Source: Sphingomonas panacis (lineage in GTDB: Bacteria; Pseudomonadota; Alphaproteobacteria; Sphingomonadales; Sphingomonadaceae). Taken from it: a DNA stretch of 64,000 nt. The notes under the pieces were generated by a model. That model did no database searches and was not told where the DNA came from. It saw only the letters and a list, made by a program, of their open reading frames with translations. Numbering within the stretch: the first letter of the stretch is position 1; each line of letters starts with the position of its first letter. The DNA lies in assembly GCF_001717955.1 (NCBI RefSeq), contig NZ_CP014168.1, positions 868,001 through 932,000 on the forward strand, read 5' to 3'. Shown here piece by piece: positions 17,502-25,468 of this stretch. Position numbers and translations under genes: made by a program.

Positions 17502-18940
17502 GCCGCGACCTTCCCCGCGCCCACCTTCGCCTTGAGGTACACATGCATCGTTGTTGCGACGTCACGGCCGTCGCGGATCGCCCACACCACCAGCGATGCA
17601 CCGCGAACGATGTCGCCCGCTGCGAACACGCCGTCGAGCGACGTCATCAGCGTCTTGTTGTCGACCAGCACGGTGCCCCAGCGCGTCACGCCGAGTTCGG
17701 GCGCGCCGAACAGGCCAGGCAGATCCTCGGGATCGAACCCCAGCGCCTTGATGACGAGATCGGCGGGCACGTCGAAGCCGCCGGCGGGGTCGATCTCCGG
17801 CGCGCGACGGCCGCTGGCATCCGGCTGGCCGAGCCGCATCCGGCTCGCCTTGACGCCTGTCACGCTTTCCCCGGCGAGGAACGCCTCGGGTGCGGAGAGC
17901 CAGACGAATTCGACGCCCTCTTCCTCCGCATTCGCCACCTCGCGCTGCGAACCGGGCATGTTGGCGCGGTCGCGGCGGTAGAGGCACTTCACGCTGGCCG
18001 CACCCTGGCGGACCGCGGTGCGCACGCAGTCCATCGCGGTATCGCCGCCGCCGATCACGACGACGTGCTTGCCCGCGGCATCGAGGCTGCCATCGTCGAA
18101 CGCCGGCACCGCGTCGCCGAAGCTCTTGCGGTTGGAGGCGGTGAGATAGTCGAGCGCATCGACCACGCCGTCGCTGGCGACGCCGGGCGCCTTGATCGCG
18201 CGCGGCTTGTAGACGCCGGTGGCAATCAGCACCGCATCGTGGCGCTGGCGCAGTTCGTCGAGGCTGGCGTCGCGACCGATCTCGAAATCATTGTGGAAGA
18301 CGATCCCGCCCGCCGCGAGCCGCTCGACGCGGCGCGTGACGACGTACTTCTCCAGCTTGAAGCCCGGGATGCCATAGGTCAGCAATCCACCCGAGCGATC
18401 GTAGCGGTCATAGACATGCACGTCATAGCCGAAGCCGCGCAGATATTCGGCGGCGCTGAGGCCGGCTGGCCCCGCGCCGATCACCGCGACCGACTGGCCA
18501 CGGGCGCGCCCCGGTACGAGCGGCTCGACCCAGCCTTCCTCCCATGCGGTATCGGTGATGAACTTCTCGACCGAGCCGATCGTCACCGCGCCGTGACCGG
18601 AAAATTCGATGACGCAATTGCCTTCGCACAACCGGTCCTGCGGGCAGATCCGGCCGCAGATCTCCGGCATGGTCGAGGTGCTGTTCGAAAGCTCATACGC
18701 CTCGCGCAGCCGACCCTCGGCGGTAAGGCGCAGCCAATCGGGGATATGGTTATGCAACGGGCAATGCACCGAACAATAGGGCACGCCGCACTGCGAGCAG
18801 CGTCCGGCCTGATCCTCGGCCGCCGGCACCGAATAGCGGTTGGCGATCTCGCGGAAATCGTCCGCGCGATCCTCGGCATCGCGCTTCGCGGGATAGCTTT
18901 GCGCGCGGTCGACAAATTTCAGGAGGTGATCGTTCGCCAT
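17498..18940 (-). CDS. gltD: Glutamate synthase (NADPH) small subunit
   Basis: 480 residues. It transfers electrons from NADPH through FAD to GltB. The N-terminal 4Fe-4S region shows CSQCGVPYCSVHC (Cys48, 51, 56, 60) and CGRICPQDRLCEGNC (near 93-107). The FAD site is VIGAGPAGLSAAEYL and the NADPH site VVIGGGDTAMDC. It is the first gene of the operon, which continues with DUF2059, the 85-aa ORF and gltB, all overlapping by 4 bases. Two inverted repeats lie upstream (18972-18992 and 19011-19031) and may control the operon. Confidence 0.96.
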   Translation of the reverse strand: MANDHLLKFVDRAQSYPAKRDAEDRADDFREIANRYSVPAAEDQAGRCSQCGVPYCSVHCPLHNHIPDWLRLTAEGRLREAYELSNSTSTMPEICGRICPQDRLCEGNCVIEFSGHGAVTIGSVEKFITDTAWEEGWVEPLVPGRARGQSVAVIGAGPAGLSAAEYLRGFGYDVHVYDRYDRSGGLLTYGIPGFKLEKYVVTRRVERLAAGGIVFHNDFEIGRDASLDELRQRHDAVLIATGVYKPRAIKAPGVASDGVVDALDYLTASNRKSFGDAVPAFDDGSLDAAGKHVVVIGGGDTAMDCVRTAVRQGAASVKCLYRRDRANMPGSQREVANAEEEGVEFVWLSAPEAFLAGESVTGVKASRMRLGQPDASGRRAPEIDPAGGFDVPADLVIKALGFDPEDLPGLFGAPELGVTRWGTVLVDNKTLMTSLDGVFAAGDIVRGASLVVWAIRDGRDVATTMHVYLKAKVGAGKVAA

Positions 18941-18971
18941 CTTCGCCTGCTCTGGTTGCAGACGCGGCTAT

Positions 18972-19031
18972 ACAGGCGATTGTTACGCCTGTCACGCATT
19001 TTTGGTCGCATAGGTAAGCTAACATTACCTA
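18972..19031 (-). promoter_or_regulatory. Two 21-bp inverted repeats upstream of gltD
   Basis: The first repeat is ACAGGCG-N7-CGCCTGT (18972-18992). The second is TAGGTAA-N7-TTACCTA (19011-19031). Both have perfect 7-bp arms and 7-bp spacers, start 32 and 71 bp upstream of the gltD ATG, and differ in sequence. No T-run follows, so they look more like operators of two dimeric regulators (or overlapping control sites) than terminators. Confidence 0.5.
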
Positions 19032-19101
19032 TTTGGAGATATTGCCGAGACACGACACCGTTTCCGTCACATCTTCGCGCATGATTAGGTACGGTACGGA
19101 C

Positions 19102-19911
19102 CTACCTTGCCAACAGCCACACCAGCGCCGCACTGCCAGCGACGATCCGATACCACGCGAAGGGCGAGAAGCCGCGCTTGGTGACGATGCCGACGAACCA
19201 GCGCACCACCAGCAGCGCCACGATGAACGCGACCACGAAACCGATCGCGATGCCGCCGAATCCAACCCCGCCCCCAGCCGCCAGCTCATGCCGGTTCTTG
19301 ACCAATTCCAAAGCGGTAGCGCCCAGCATCGTCGGAATGGCAAGAAAAAAGCTGAACTCCGCCGCAGTGCGCCGCTCCACCCCGAGGCTGAGTGCGCCGA
19401 GGATCGTCGCGCCTGAGCGGCTAACGCCCGGGATCATCGCGAGGCACTGGATGAAGCCGATGCCGATCACCTTGGGCAGCGGAATGTCCGCTACGCCGGC
19501 GATGTCACCTTCCTTCACCGTGCGCTCGATGAACAGGATCGCGAAGCCGCCGACGATCAGCGCGACGCAGACCGTGACGGGCGATGCGAGCAGCGCCTCG
19601 ATATATTTGTGCAGCGCCAGCCCGATCACCGCCGCCGGCAGGAACGCGACGAGCAGGTTGCGGACGAATCGAATCGACACCGGATCGACTCGCATCAGCC
19701 CGGAGATCACCGCCCAGAACGTCCGCCAGTACAGCACGACGATCGCGAGGATCGCTCCGAGCTGGATGACGATGTTGAACACTTCCCAATAGGCGGAATC
19801 ATAGCCGAGCAGCGCCGAGGCGAGGATCAGGTGCCCGGTCGAGGACACGGGCAGGAACTCGGTCACGCCTTCGACGATGCCGAGCAGAATGATGGTCAGT
19901 AGATCGGTCAC
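19102..19911 (-). CDS. uppP: Undecaprenyl-diphosphatase
   Basis: 269 residues, an inner-membrane enzyme that dephosphorylates undecaprenyl diphosphate to recycle the lipid carrier for peptidoglycan and other cell-wall polymers. Signature motifs: IVEGVTEFLPVSSTGHLIL near the N-terminus and the second catalytic element MIPGVSRSGATILGAL (Arg in SRSG). About eight membrane segments. Start GTG 19911 is preferred because AAGGGGG sits 7-8 bases upstream and homologues begin here; the frame extends upstream without a start supported by a ribosome site. The gene lies 67 bp after the NDUFA9-like gene and may be co-transcribed with it. Confidence 0.95.
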   Translation of the reverse strand: MTDLLTIILLGIVEGVTEFLPVSSTGHLILASALLGYDSAYWEVFNIVIQLGAILAIVVLYWRTFWAVISGLMRVDPVSIRFVRNLLVAFLPAAVIGLALHKYIEALLASPVTVCVALIVGGFAILFIERTVKEGDIAGVADIPLPKVIGIGFIQCLAMIPGVSRSGATILGALSLGVERRTAAEFSFFLAIPTMLGATALELVKNRHELAAGGGVGFGGIAIGFVVAFIVALLVVRWFVGIVTKRGFSPFAWYRIVAGSAALVWLLAR

Positions 19912-19977
19912 GCAAATCCCCCTTTGCGGCGAGCGCCATCGCGCCCCCCGCACGTCCACGCCGTCACGCTCCGCCGT

Positions 19978-20913
19978 TCAGGCGGCAGCGCGGGCGCCGA
20001 ATCTCCCGTTGCGACGATAGCGGACAAGCCACGTCGGGGCGACCGCAGCAAGCGGGGTTGGGGAAATTTTAAGATCGGCGAAGCCGACCGCCGCGCTCCC
20101 CACGACATTGTCATGCTGGAGCATCTTCCATTGATCCTGCGTGATCGGCGCACCGGGCAGCGCGCCGCCCATCGCGATCAGCCCACCGATCGCGTCAGGC
20201 AACTCGAGAAACGTCGGCTTGCGGCCGATCGCCTGCGCGATCCAGCGCAGCAGCGCGGCCATCGTCAGCACGTCCGGGCCACCGAGTTCGAACGTCTTGC
20301 CTGCCGCCAGCTCCGGCTCGGCGATCGCGGCGGCGACCGCCTCCGCCACATCACCGACGAACACCGGCTGGAACCGGGTCTGCGCGCGCAGCACCGGCAC
20401 CAGCGGCGCGCTCGCGATCATGCTGGCAAATCGGTTGAGGAACTGGTCCTCGCGCCCGAACACGATCGAGGGGCGCAGGATCGTCGCCTGCGGGAACGCC
20501 GCGCGCACCGCCGCCTCGCCCTCGCCCTTGCTGCGACCATAGGCCGAGCTGCTCGCCGGGTCGGCGCCGATGGCGGACATATGCACGAGCGTTTCGACGC
20601 CCGCCGCACGCGCCGCCTCGGCGACCACGCGCGCGCCGGCGACATGCACTCGCGCGAAATCGCCCGAGAGGATGCCGACCAGATTGACCACCGCATCGCT
20701 GCCCGCGACCGCATGCGCGACCGTCTCGGGCTTGGTGATGTCAGCACCGACGAACTGGGTCTGCCCGAGGCTACCGAGCGACTTCAGAAACCAGGCCGCG
20801 CGCGGATCGCGCTGCGCGATCCGCACCCGCGCGCCACGCGCCATCAGCGCCTGAGCGACATAGCGGCCCAGGAAGCCGCCGCCACCGATCACCGTCACTA
20901 GCGTGTTGTTCAT
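19978..20913 (-). CDS. NDUFA9-like NAD(P)-binding reductase (complex I assembly-type SDR)
   Basis: 311 residues. Atypical extended SDR with VIGGGGFLGRYVAQAL at the N-terminus and NLVGILSG, HMSAIGADPASSSAYGRSKGEGE and LRPSIVFGREDQFLNRFA, the pattern of the alphaproteobacterial complex I NDUFA9 subunit family. The mitochondrial homologue is an accessory subunit of NADH dehydrogenase; the bacterial role may be in quinone or respiratory metabolism. ATG 20913 follows GAGGAACGG. Upstream of it, on the opposite strand, lies tRNA-Leu. Confidence 0.88.
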   Translation of the reverse strand: MNNTLVTVIGGGGFLGRYVAQALMARGARVRIAQRDPRAAWFLKSLGSLGQTQFVGADITKPETVAHAVAGSDAVVNLVGILSGDFARVHVAGARVVAEAARAAGVETLVHMSAIGADPASSSAYGRSKGEGEAAVRAAFPQATILRPSIVFGREDQFLNRFASMIASAPLVPVLRAQTRFQPVFVGDVAEAVAAAIAEPELAAGKTFELGGPDVLTMAALLRWIAQAIGRKPTFLELPDAIGGLIAMGGALPGAPITQDQWKMLQHDNVVGSAAVGFADLKISPTPLAAVAPTWLVRYRRNGRFGARAAA

Positions 20914-21016
20914 GCCCGTCCGTTCCTCATACCGATCGCTGGGTTCGCCTCTGCCCCAGCAACAGGCCTGTTGACAAGGCCGCTCCACCTCCCCTAAAGG
21001 CCCGCCCCTACCCCGT

Positions 21017-21103
21017 GCCCAGATGGCGGAATTGGTAGACGCACCAGCTTCAGGTGCTGGCGATCGCAAGGTCGTGGAGGTTCGAGTCCTCTTCTGGGCA
21101 CCA
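21017..21103 (+). tRNA. tRNA-Leu(CAG), integration target
   Basis: 87 nt including an encoded CCA end. The acceptor stem GCCCAGA pairs with TCTGGGC (21093-21099). D-arm GCG-CGC, anticodon stem CCAGC/GCTGG with loop TTCAGGT (anticodon CAG), a long class II variable arm, and T-arm GGAGG-TTCGAGT-CCTCT. All expected pairings are present, so it should be functional. The T-loop and 3' part (21081-21096) is repeated exactly at 32460-32475 and partly at 37593-37606, marking it as the attachment site used by the integrases downstream. Confidence 0.95.
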
Positions 21104-21118
21104 TTTGTTCTTCCGGGG
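21076..21118 (+). repeat. attL: tRNA-Leu 3' end plus island border
   Basis: The 16 bases TTCGAGTCCTCTTCTG (21081-21096) recur exactly at 32460-32475. After the tRNA end, CACCATTTGTTCTTCCGGGGA recurs next to the second site at 37607. Upstream, GGAGGTTCGAGTCC (21076-21089) recurs inverted at 32359-32372. This is the left boundary of the integrated element headed by the integrase at 21266. Confidence 0.8.
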
Positions 21119-21135
21119 ATATCCGAGAACGTCCG

Positions 21136-21163
21136 AAAAGTGGCTGATTTCAGCCACTTTTTG
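21136..21163 (+). terminator. Rho-independent terminator after tRNA-Leu
   Basis: AAAAGTGGCTG (21136-21146) pairs with CAGCCACTTTT (21151-21161) around a 4-base loop, 11 bp in all, ending in a run of T. It lies 33 bp beyond the tRNA and before the integrase leader. Confidence 0.75.
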
Positions 21164-21219
21164 TGCCAAGACCGTCCGGTCAAATCCGGGCTGATCCGGC
21201 ACCAATCGGGAACAAATAT

Positions 21220-21265
21220 GGTATCCTGCATGGTATCGAAGGCCCCTTATGGACGGGCCGATACC
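21220..21265 (+). promoter_or_regulatory. Probable integrase arm-binding sites, left arm
   Basis: Direct repeat GGTATC-N6-GGTATC (21220-21225 and 21232-21237), with an inverted copy GATACC at 21260-21265 just before the integrase start. The same 12-bp-phased repeat occurs at 32390, 37519 and 37729, always next to an att-like sequence, which suggests arm-type binding sites of the integrase or its recombination directionality factor. Confidence 0.6.
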
Positions 21266-22489
21266 ATGGGAAAACTCTACGCGACGACCGTTACGAGCGC
21301 CAGGCCGAGGGAGCGCGAATACAAGCTCACCGACGGCGCCGGTCTTTATCTCCTCGTCAAACCGAACGGCCGGAAGCTCTGGCGGCTGAACTACGCCTAT
21401 CTCGGCAAGCAGCGGACGCTCTCCTTCGGCGCCTGGCCCGATGTCGGCCTCGGTGACGCGCGCGAACGGCGCGACGAAGCGCGCAAGATGATCGCGGCCG
21501 GCCTCGATCCCTCGCACGAGGCCAAGCTCGCCACCGCGCGCGAAATGCTGTCCGAGGAGAACAGCTTCAAGCTGGTCGCCGAGGAATGGGTCGCCAAGCA
21601 GGAACGCGAAGGGATGGCCGAGATCACCCTCAGCAAGATTCGCTGGCTGCTCGACAAAGCCTATCCCAGGATCGGCAATCGCCCCATCGCCAAGATCACC
21701 GCGCAGGAGGTGCTTGTTGTCCTCCGTTCGGTCGAGGCCACCGGCCGATACGAAAGCGCACGGCGCATGCGCAGCGTACTCGGTCGCGTGTTCCGTTATG
21801 CCATCGCGACCACGCGGGCCGAAACCGATCCGGCACGCGACCTGCGCGGCGCGCTCACCGTGCCCAAGGCCAAGCATCTCGCCGCCATCACTACTGACAA
21901 GGGCGCGGGCGAACTCATGCGCGCGATCGAAGGCTATACCGGCCATGCCATCACCCTGTTCGGGCTCAGGCTGTCGGCGCACCTGTTCGTGCGCCCCGGC
22001 GAATTGCGCCAGGCCGAGTGGAGCGAATTCGACTTCGACCGTTCGGTCTGGAACATTCCCGAGCAGAAGATGAAGATGCGGCGGCCGCACCGCGTGCCGC
22101 TGTCCACGCAGGCAACCAAGCTCTTCGAGCAGCTCTGGGAGCTCACGGGCACGGGGAAATATTGCTTTCCCTCCTTCCGCTCGCCGCGTCGGCCGATGTC
22201 CGAGAATACCGTCAATGCGGCGCTGCGGGCGCTCGGCTTCGGCCAGGAGGAGATGACGGCGCACGGTTTCCGGGCGATGGCAGCGACGCTGCTCAACGAA
22301 ACGGGCAAGTTCAATCCCGACGCCATCGAGCGCCAGCTAGCCCATATGGAGACCAACGCCATCCGGCGTGCCTACACCCGCGGCGAATATTGGGACGAGC
22401 GCGTGCGCATGATGCAGCACTGGTCCGATCATCTCGACCAGTTGCGCGACGGCGCCAAGGTGCTGAAGCCGAATTTTGCGCGCGGCTGA
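21266..22489 (+). CDS. Tyrosine-type site-specific integrase (DUF4102 / P4-like)
   Basis: 407 residues. N-terminal DUF4102-type domain (YKLTDGAGLYLLVKPNGRKLWRLNY), central SAM-like core-binding domain, and C-terminal catalytic domain with Arg in FVRPGELRQAEW (near 241), HGFRAMAATLLNE (near 332) and the nucleophile Tyr in RRAYTRGEYW (near 368). The frame is open upstream through the tRNA, but ATG 21266 matches the start of the related copy at 37778. It lies about 160 bp from the tRNA 3' end, as expected for tRNA-integrating islands. It is intact and presumably active. The closest relative in the window is the decayed copy at 37778. Confidence 0.95.
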   Translation: MGKLYATTVTSARPREREYKLTDGAGLYLLVKPNGRKLWRLNYAYLGKQRTLSFGAWPDVGLGDARERRDEARKMIAAGLDPSHEAKLATAREMLSEENSFKLVAEEWVAKQEREGMAEITLSKIRWLLDKAYPRIGNRPIAKITAQEVLVVLRSVEATGRYESARRMRSVLGRVFRYAIATTRAETDPARDLRGALTVPKAKHLAAITTDKGAGELMRAIEGYTGHAITLFGLRLSAHLFVRPGELRQAEWSEFDFDRSVWNIPEQKMKMRRPHRVPLSTQATKLFEQLWELTGTGKYCFPSFRSPRRPMSENTVNAALRALGFGQEEMTAHGFRAMAATLLNETGKFNPDAIERQLAHMETNAIRRAYTRGEYWDERVRMMQHWSDHLDQLRDGAKVLKPNFARG

Positions 22490-22505
22490 CAGGACGGACA
22501 TCCGA

Positions 22506-23690
22506 TCACCGATCACGGTAGGTCCAGTTCGTCACATCGGCGATCGATTCGAACACATCCAGCGGATCGGATGCGAGCGGATCATATTGGGTCGCCCGCG
22601 CCTCCGCCCAATCCAGCCATTCGGACGCCAGCTTGTCTTCTATGACCACGGTCGGATCCGGAATCGCGGCGCGAAGCGCGGCGACGAAACTCCGGGCAAG
22701 CTCGGCTTCGCGCCACCGGCCGGCATGTTCGAGCAGACGCCGAAAGCGGTTCTCCTCGAGCTTGCGTTGCTGTTCCAGTTCGTAGCGCCGCTGAGCCTCG
22801 ATCCGCCGCCGCTCCTCCGCCTTCTCGCGCTGCTCCCGCTCGACCGCCATCAGCGGGAACGCGGCGACCAGCGTCGCAAGAATGTCGCCGACCATCATCT
22901 CGACCGTGCCCTTGCGGCCGTCCTGCCAGTTGCGCCGCAAACCACCGGGCAGCCAGCCTTTCACCTCGAAGATGAGAATGTCGGTTTCGACGAGTTCGAG
23001 CTTGTAGTCCTTGTCACCGGACGAGCGCCAACGCTGCTCATCGGCCGTGAGCGGTCGCCGGACCTGTTGCAGCTTCGCCCTGAACTGAAATTCGATCCTT
23101 TCGCGGCCGGATGTCGCAAAAAGCTCCAACCGCTCGCCCTCGGTGACGAGGATCTTCTGAGCTTCCAGCGCCTTGAGCAGCGCATCGAGCATGCGGTGGC
23201 GTCGCCGCTCCTGCGGCGTGAACGCCGAGGGCCGGACCAACCGTTTGAGCCGACGATCGTAGACTTGTTCGCCCTTCCTGATCTCTTTCTCTCGTCTGGC
23301 GACCCAGCCGGCTATGATCGGATGCGGGCGCACAAGCAGTTCGGCCACCTGCAGCGCTTTCGTCCTGTCCCGTGCAGCCGCCAGTTCCTTTTCCACCGCC
23401 GGCTCAGCGGCACGGGTGGGCGGGACCGGCATTATGCTGATCGGGTCCGCCATGCCGGAACGCGCTGGTGGCAGCGCCCTTGTCTCAACCGCCTTGCCGG
23501 CGGCCAGCTTGTTCCAATGTCCCGGAGCCGGCCGGGGAATGTCGAGCCGATCACATATCTTCGCCAGATCGTGACCCGACAGGCCGAATGTCCTTGCCAG
23601 ATGGCTGATCGGTTTTTCCCAGACGAGTGCGTGAAGCTGCTGCCGGGTCAGGCTGGTGTGTGCATCGGGACGCTCATCATCAGAACTCAT
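22506..23690 (-). CDS. Hypothetical 394-aa protein with N-terminal HTH-like region
   Basis: 394 residues, convergent with the integrase (16 bp gap). The N-terminus (LTRQQLHALVWEKPISHLARTFGLSGHDLAKICDRLDIPRP) looks like a helix-turn-helix, followed by PGHWNKLAAGK. A middle part is enriched in Lys/Arg/Glu and resembles a DNA- or nucleotide-handling region without a motif I can name. From about 285 to 325 it is a charged coiled coil (EREQREKAEERRR, EQQRKLEENR). The C-terminus is rich in Trp and acidic residues. I do not recognise a characterised family; similar proteins occur in alphaproteobacterial islands. The integrase neighbourhood suggests a role in element biology or a defence function, but this is unproved. 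Confidence 0.7.
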   Translation of the reverse strand: MSSDDERPDAHTSLTRQQLHALVWEKPISHLARTFGLSGHDLAKICDRLDIPRPAPGHWNKLAAGKAVETRALPPARSGMADPISIMPVPPTRAAEPAVEKELAAARDRTKALQVAELLVRPHPIIAGWVARREKEIRKGEQVYDRRLKRLVRPSAFTPQERRRHRMLDALLKALEAQKILVTEGERLELFATSGRERIEFQFRAKLQQVRRPLTADEQRWRSSGDKDYKLELVETDILIFEVKGWLPGGLRRNWQDGRKGTVEMMVGDILATLVAAFPLMAVEREQREKAEERRRIEAQRRYELEQQRKLEENRFRRLLEHAGRWREAELARSFVAALRAAIPDPTVVIEDKLASEWLDWAEARATQYDPLASDPLDVFESIADVTNWTYRDR

Positions 23691-24121
23691 GGTGTCGAGC
23701 AGCCCTGCATGCTGTGCCGTTTAACCTCGCTTTATGACCGGGAGCGGCAACGAGGATCGCCTTCCGTCGTCATTGACGCACGCCAGCGATTTTCCCCGAC
23801 AGTATTTTGAAATCAAAGGTCGGATTGGTCGCGCGCAACCACGTCGAAGGGGACACTCTCGACATCACCAGCTTGCCCGACGCTGAATCCGAGCATTTCG
23901 CCCAATATCCTTCAGCCACCCCGAAACGGGAGGGATCGGCTTCCTTCCTCGCAAAAATAGTTGGCGGGTACCTTTCACCTTCGCCGTCTCCCGCCCAACC
24001 AGCCATGCGGCGACCAGGGGAGAAAGACCACGATGCAACTGTTGGGAGGCATGGCCATGCTTGCCGCCTTCGGTAGGCGCGGTTTCGCAAAGGCGCGCGA
24101 AAGGCTGGCGGAGTCGCACAA
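23691..24121 (+). other. Non-coding stretch before the AlpA gene
   Basis: 431 bases without a convincing gene. Short open frames exist on both strands but lack ribosome sites and recognisable residues. It should contain the promoters for the divergent pair at 23690 and 24122. I see no strong repeat. Confidence 0.5.
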
Positions 24122-24358
24122 ATGACGACCGAAACAGACCCCGAAGCCGCGCAACCGCCCGACCGTCTGCTCCGTCTTGCAGAGGTTCGTCATCGGGTAG
24201 GTCTCGGTAAGACCATGATCTACCGGCTGATCCAAGAAGGGAAGTTCCCCGCGCCGTACAAGCTGTCGCCGTTCGCGTCGCGGTGGAGTGACCGAGAGAT
24301 CGCGGCTTGGGTCAACGATGTGAAGGATGGCTTCGAGGGAAAGCGCCGCCAGGCGTAG
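24122..24358 (+). CDS. AlpA-family excisionase-like transcription regulator
   Basis: 78 residues with a MerR/excisionase-type winged helix: RLLRLAEVRHRVGLGKTMIYRLIQEGKFPAPYKLSPFASRWSDREIAAWV. This is the standard AlpA pattern. Such proteins control integrase genes or act as recombination directionality factors in P4-like elements, which suits the neighbouring integrase. It lies 89 bp before the DUF6088 gene. Confidence 0.88.
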   Translation: MTTETDPEAAQPPDRLLRLAEVRHRVGLGKTMIYRLIQEGKFPAPYKLSPFASRWSDREIAAWVNDVKDGFEGKRRQA

Positions 24359-24402
24359 GCACCGCGACTGCTGATCCCAGCAGCCATTCTTCGCGCACGA
24401 TC

Positions 24403-24436
24403 TTTGTCAGAAAAATGTATATATATTTCTGACAAA
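24403..24436 (+). promoter_or_regulatory. Perfect 11-bp inverted repeat over the DUF6088 promoter
   Basis: TTTGTCAGAAA (24403-24413) and TTTCTGACAAA (24426-24436) are perfect inverted arms with a 12-bp AT spacer (AATGTATATATA) that could hold a -10 box. The right arm runs into the ribosome site AAAGGAAG, and ATG 24447 follows. This is the layout of an autorepressed antitoxin operon. Confidence 0.75.
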
Positions 24437-24446
24437 GGAAGCGGCA

Positions 24447-25121
24447 ATGCGTGGGAATGCCCTCGATCTGAAAGCGCACATCCTTGATCGGCTGGAGCAA
24501 GCGGCCCCCTTCGGCGCCTGGACACCCGTCGATTTCCTCGATCTCGGGCCGCGCGAGGCTGTCGACCAGGCGCTTCACCGGCTGACGCGCGGCAAGCAGA
24601 TCCGCCGCATCGCGCGCGGACTCTACGACAAGCCCAGAACCAACAGCCTGACCGGTAAGCTGACCAATCCCGATCCCCGCGCCGTGATCGACGCGCTGTC
24701 TCGGCGCGACCAGACCCGCATGCTCATCGACGGCATCACGGCCGCCAATGACCTCGGCCTTACCAATGCGGTGCCCGCGCACATCGTCGTGCATACCGAC
24801 GCGCGCCTCAAATCCTTCGAGCTTGGCAATCTCGTGATTGCGTTCAGGAAGACTGCCCCCAGCAAGCTCTATTGGGTTGGACGGCCAGCAATGCGCGTCG
24901 TGCAGGCGCTGCACTGGCTTCAGGACGTGCTGCCGCAGGATGGCGAGCGCATACGCGCGCGACTGCGCGCGATCTTCGGCGACCCCGATCATGGCCCTGC
25001 CATCGTTGAAGATCTCCGCGGCGGCATCCGCACTCTGCCGGCATGGATGCAGGACTTTCTGCACGACCTTCTGGGCGAAGCGGATATACTATCCCGGAAC
25101 GACGACCGCTTGCGCCCATGA
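24447..25121 (+). CDS. DUF6088 / AbiEi-like antitoxin (no toxin partner)
   Basis: 224 residues. An N-terminal winged-helix region (GAWTPVDFLDLGPREAVDQALHRLTRGKQIRRIARGLYDKPR) matches the DNA-binding domain of AbiEi-type antitoxins. The rest follows the DUF6088 pattern (KLYWVGRPAMRVVQALHWLQDVLP, LPAWMQDFLHDLL). It should repress its own promoter via the perfect inverted repeat at 24403-24436. These genes normally precede an AbiEii nucleotidyltransferase toxin. Here only a 39-codon frame (25118-25237, overlapping in ATGA) follows, without toxin motifs, so the toxin gene appears lost at the trb junction. Confidence 0.75.
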   Translation: MRGNALDLKAHILDRLEQAAPFGAWTPVDFLDLGPREAVDQALHRLTRGKQIRRIARGLYDKPRTNSLTGKLTNPDPRAVIDALSRRDQTRMLIDGITAANDLGLTNAVPAHIVVHTDARLKSFELGNLVIAFRKTAPSKLYWVGRPAMRVVQALHWLQDVLPQDGERIRARLRAIFGDPDHGPAIVEDLRGGIRTLPAWMQDFLHDLLGEADILSRNDDRLRP

Positions 25122-25468
25122 CGAAAATCCCGTGCGTGCGGACTCTTGCCGGGAGGCTACCAGCGAAGGTTTGGCTCAGCATCCGTTGGACCTTACGGCT
25201 CTGTAGTCACGAGGAGCCATCGCCGGGGACGCATTGACCCCCGCCTTTCATGCCGAGCATCGCAGCCCGAAATTACATCCATTATGGAGAAGGTTTTGAA
25301 CCCAACCGGTTAGTGTTGCTTCTTCGAGTCAGGGCGTTAGTCTGGTCACGCGTCGCGAGGGCGGCGCCGAGGCTTGAGAACCTCGCTTGGGAAAGTTTGA
25401 CCCGCCATCGACGCGGCCGGGTGGCCGACGCGCATGTCCAAGCCGTTCGCGGCCAAAGGCGTCGGCGC
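25122..25468 (+). other. Junction debris between DUF6088 and truncated trbF
   Basis: About 350 bases with no recognisable gene. A 39-codon frame beginning at 25118 overlaps the end of DUF6088 and stops at 25237. The deletion that removed the toxin gene and most of the conjugation operon probably left this seam. Confidence 0.5.

Noticed and set aside
17480..19084. 534-codon plus-strand frame opposite gltD
   Set aside because: Antisense shadow of gltD; residue composition biased and no motif.
23807..24076. 89-codon plus-strand frame in the gap before AlpA
   Set aside because: No ribosome site and no recognisable residues; ends in Arg/His-rich nonsense.
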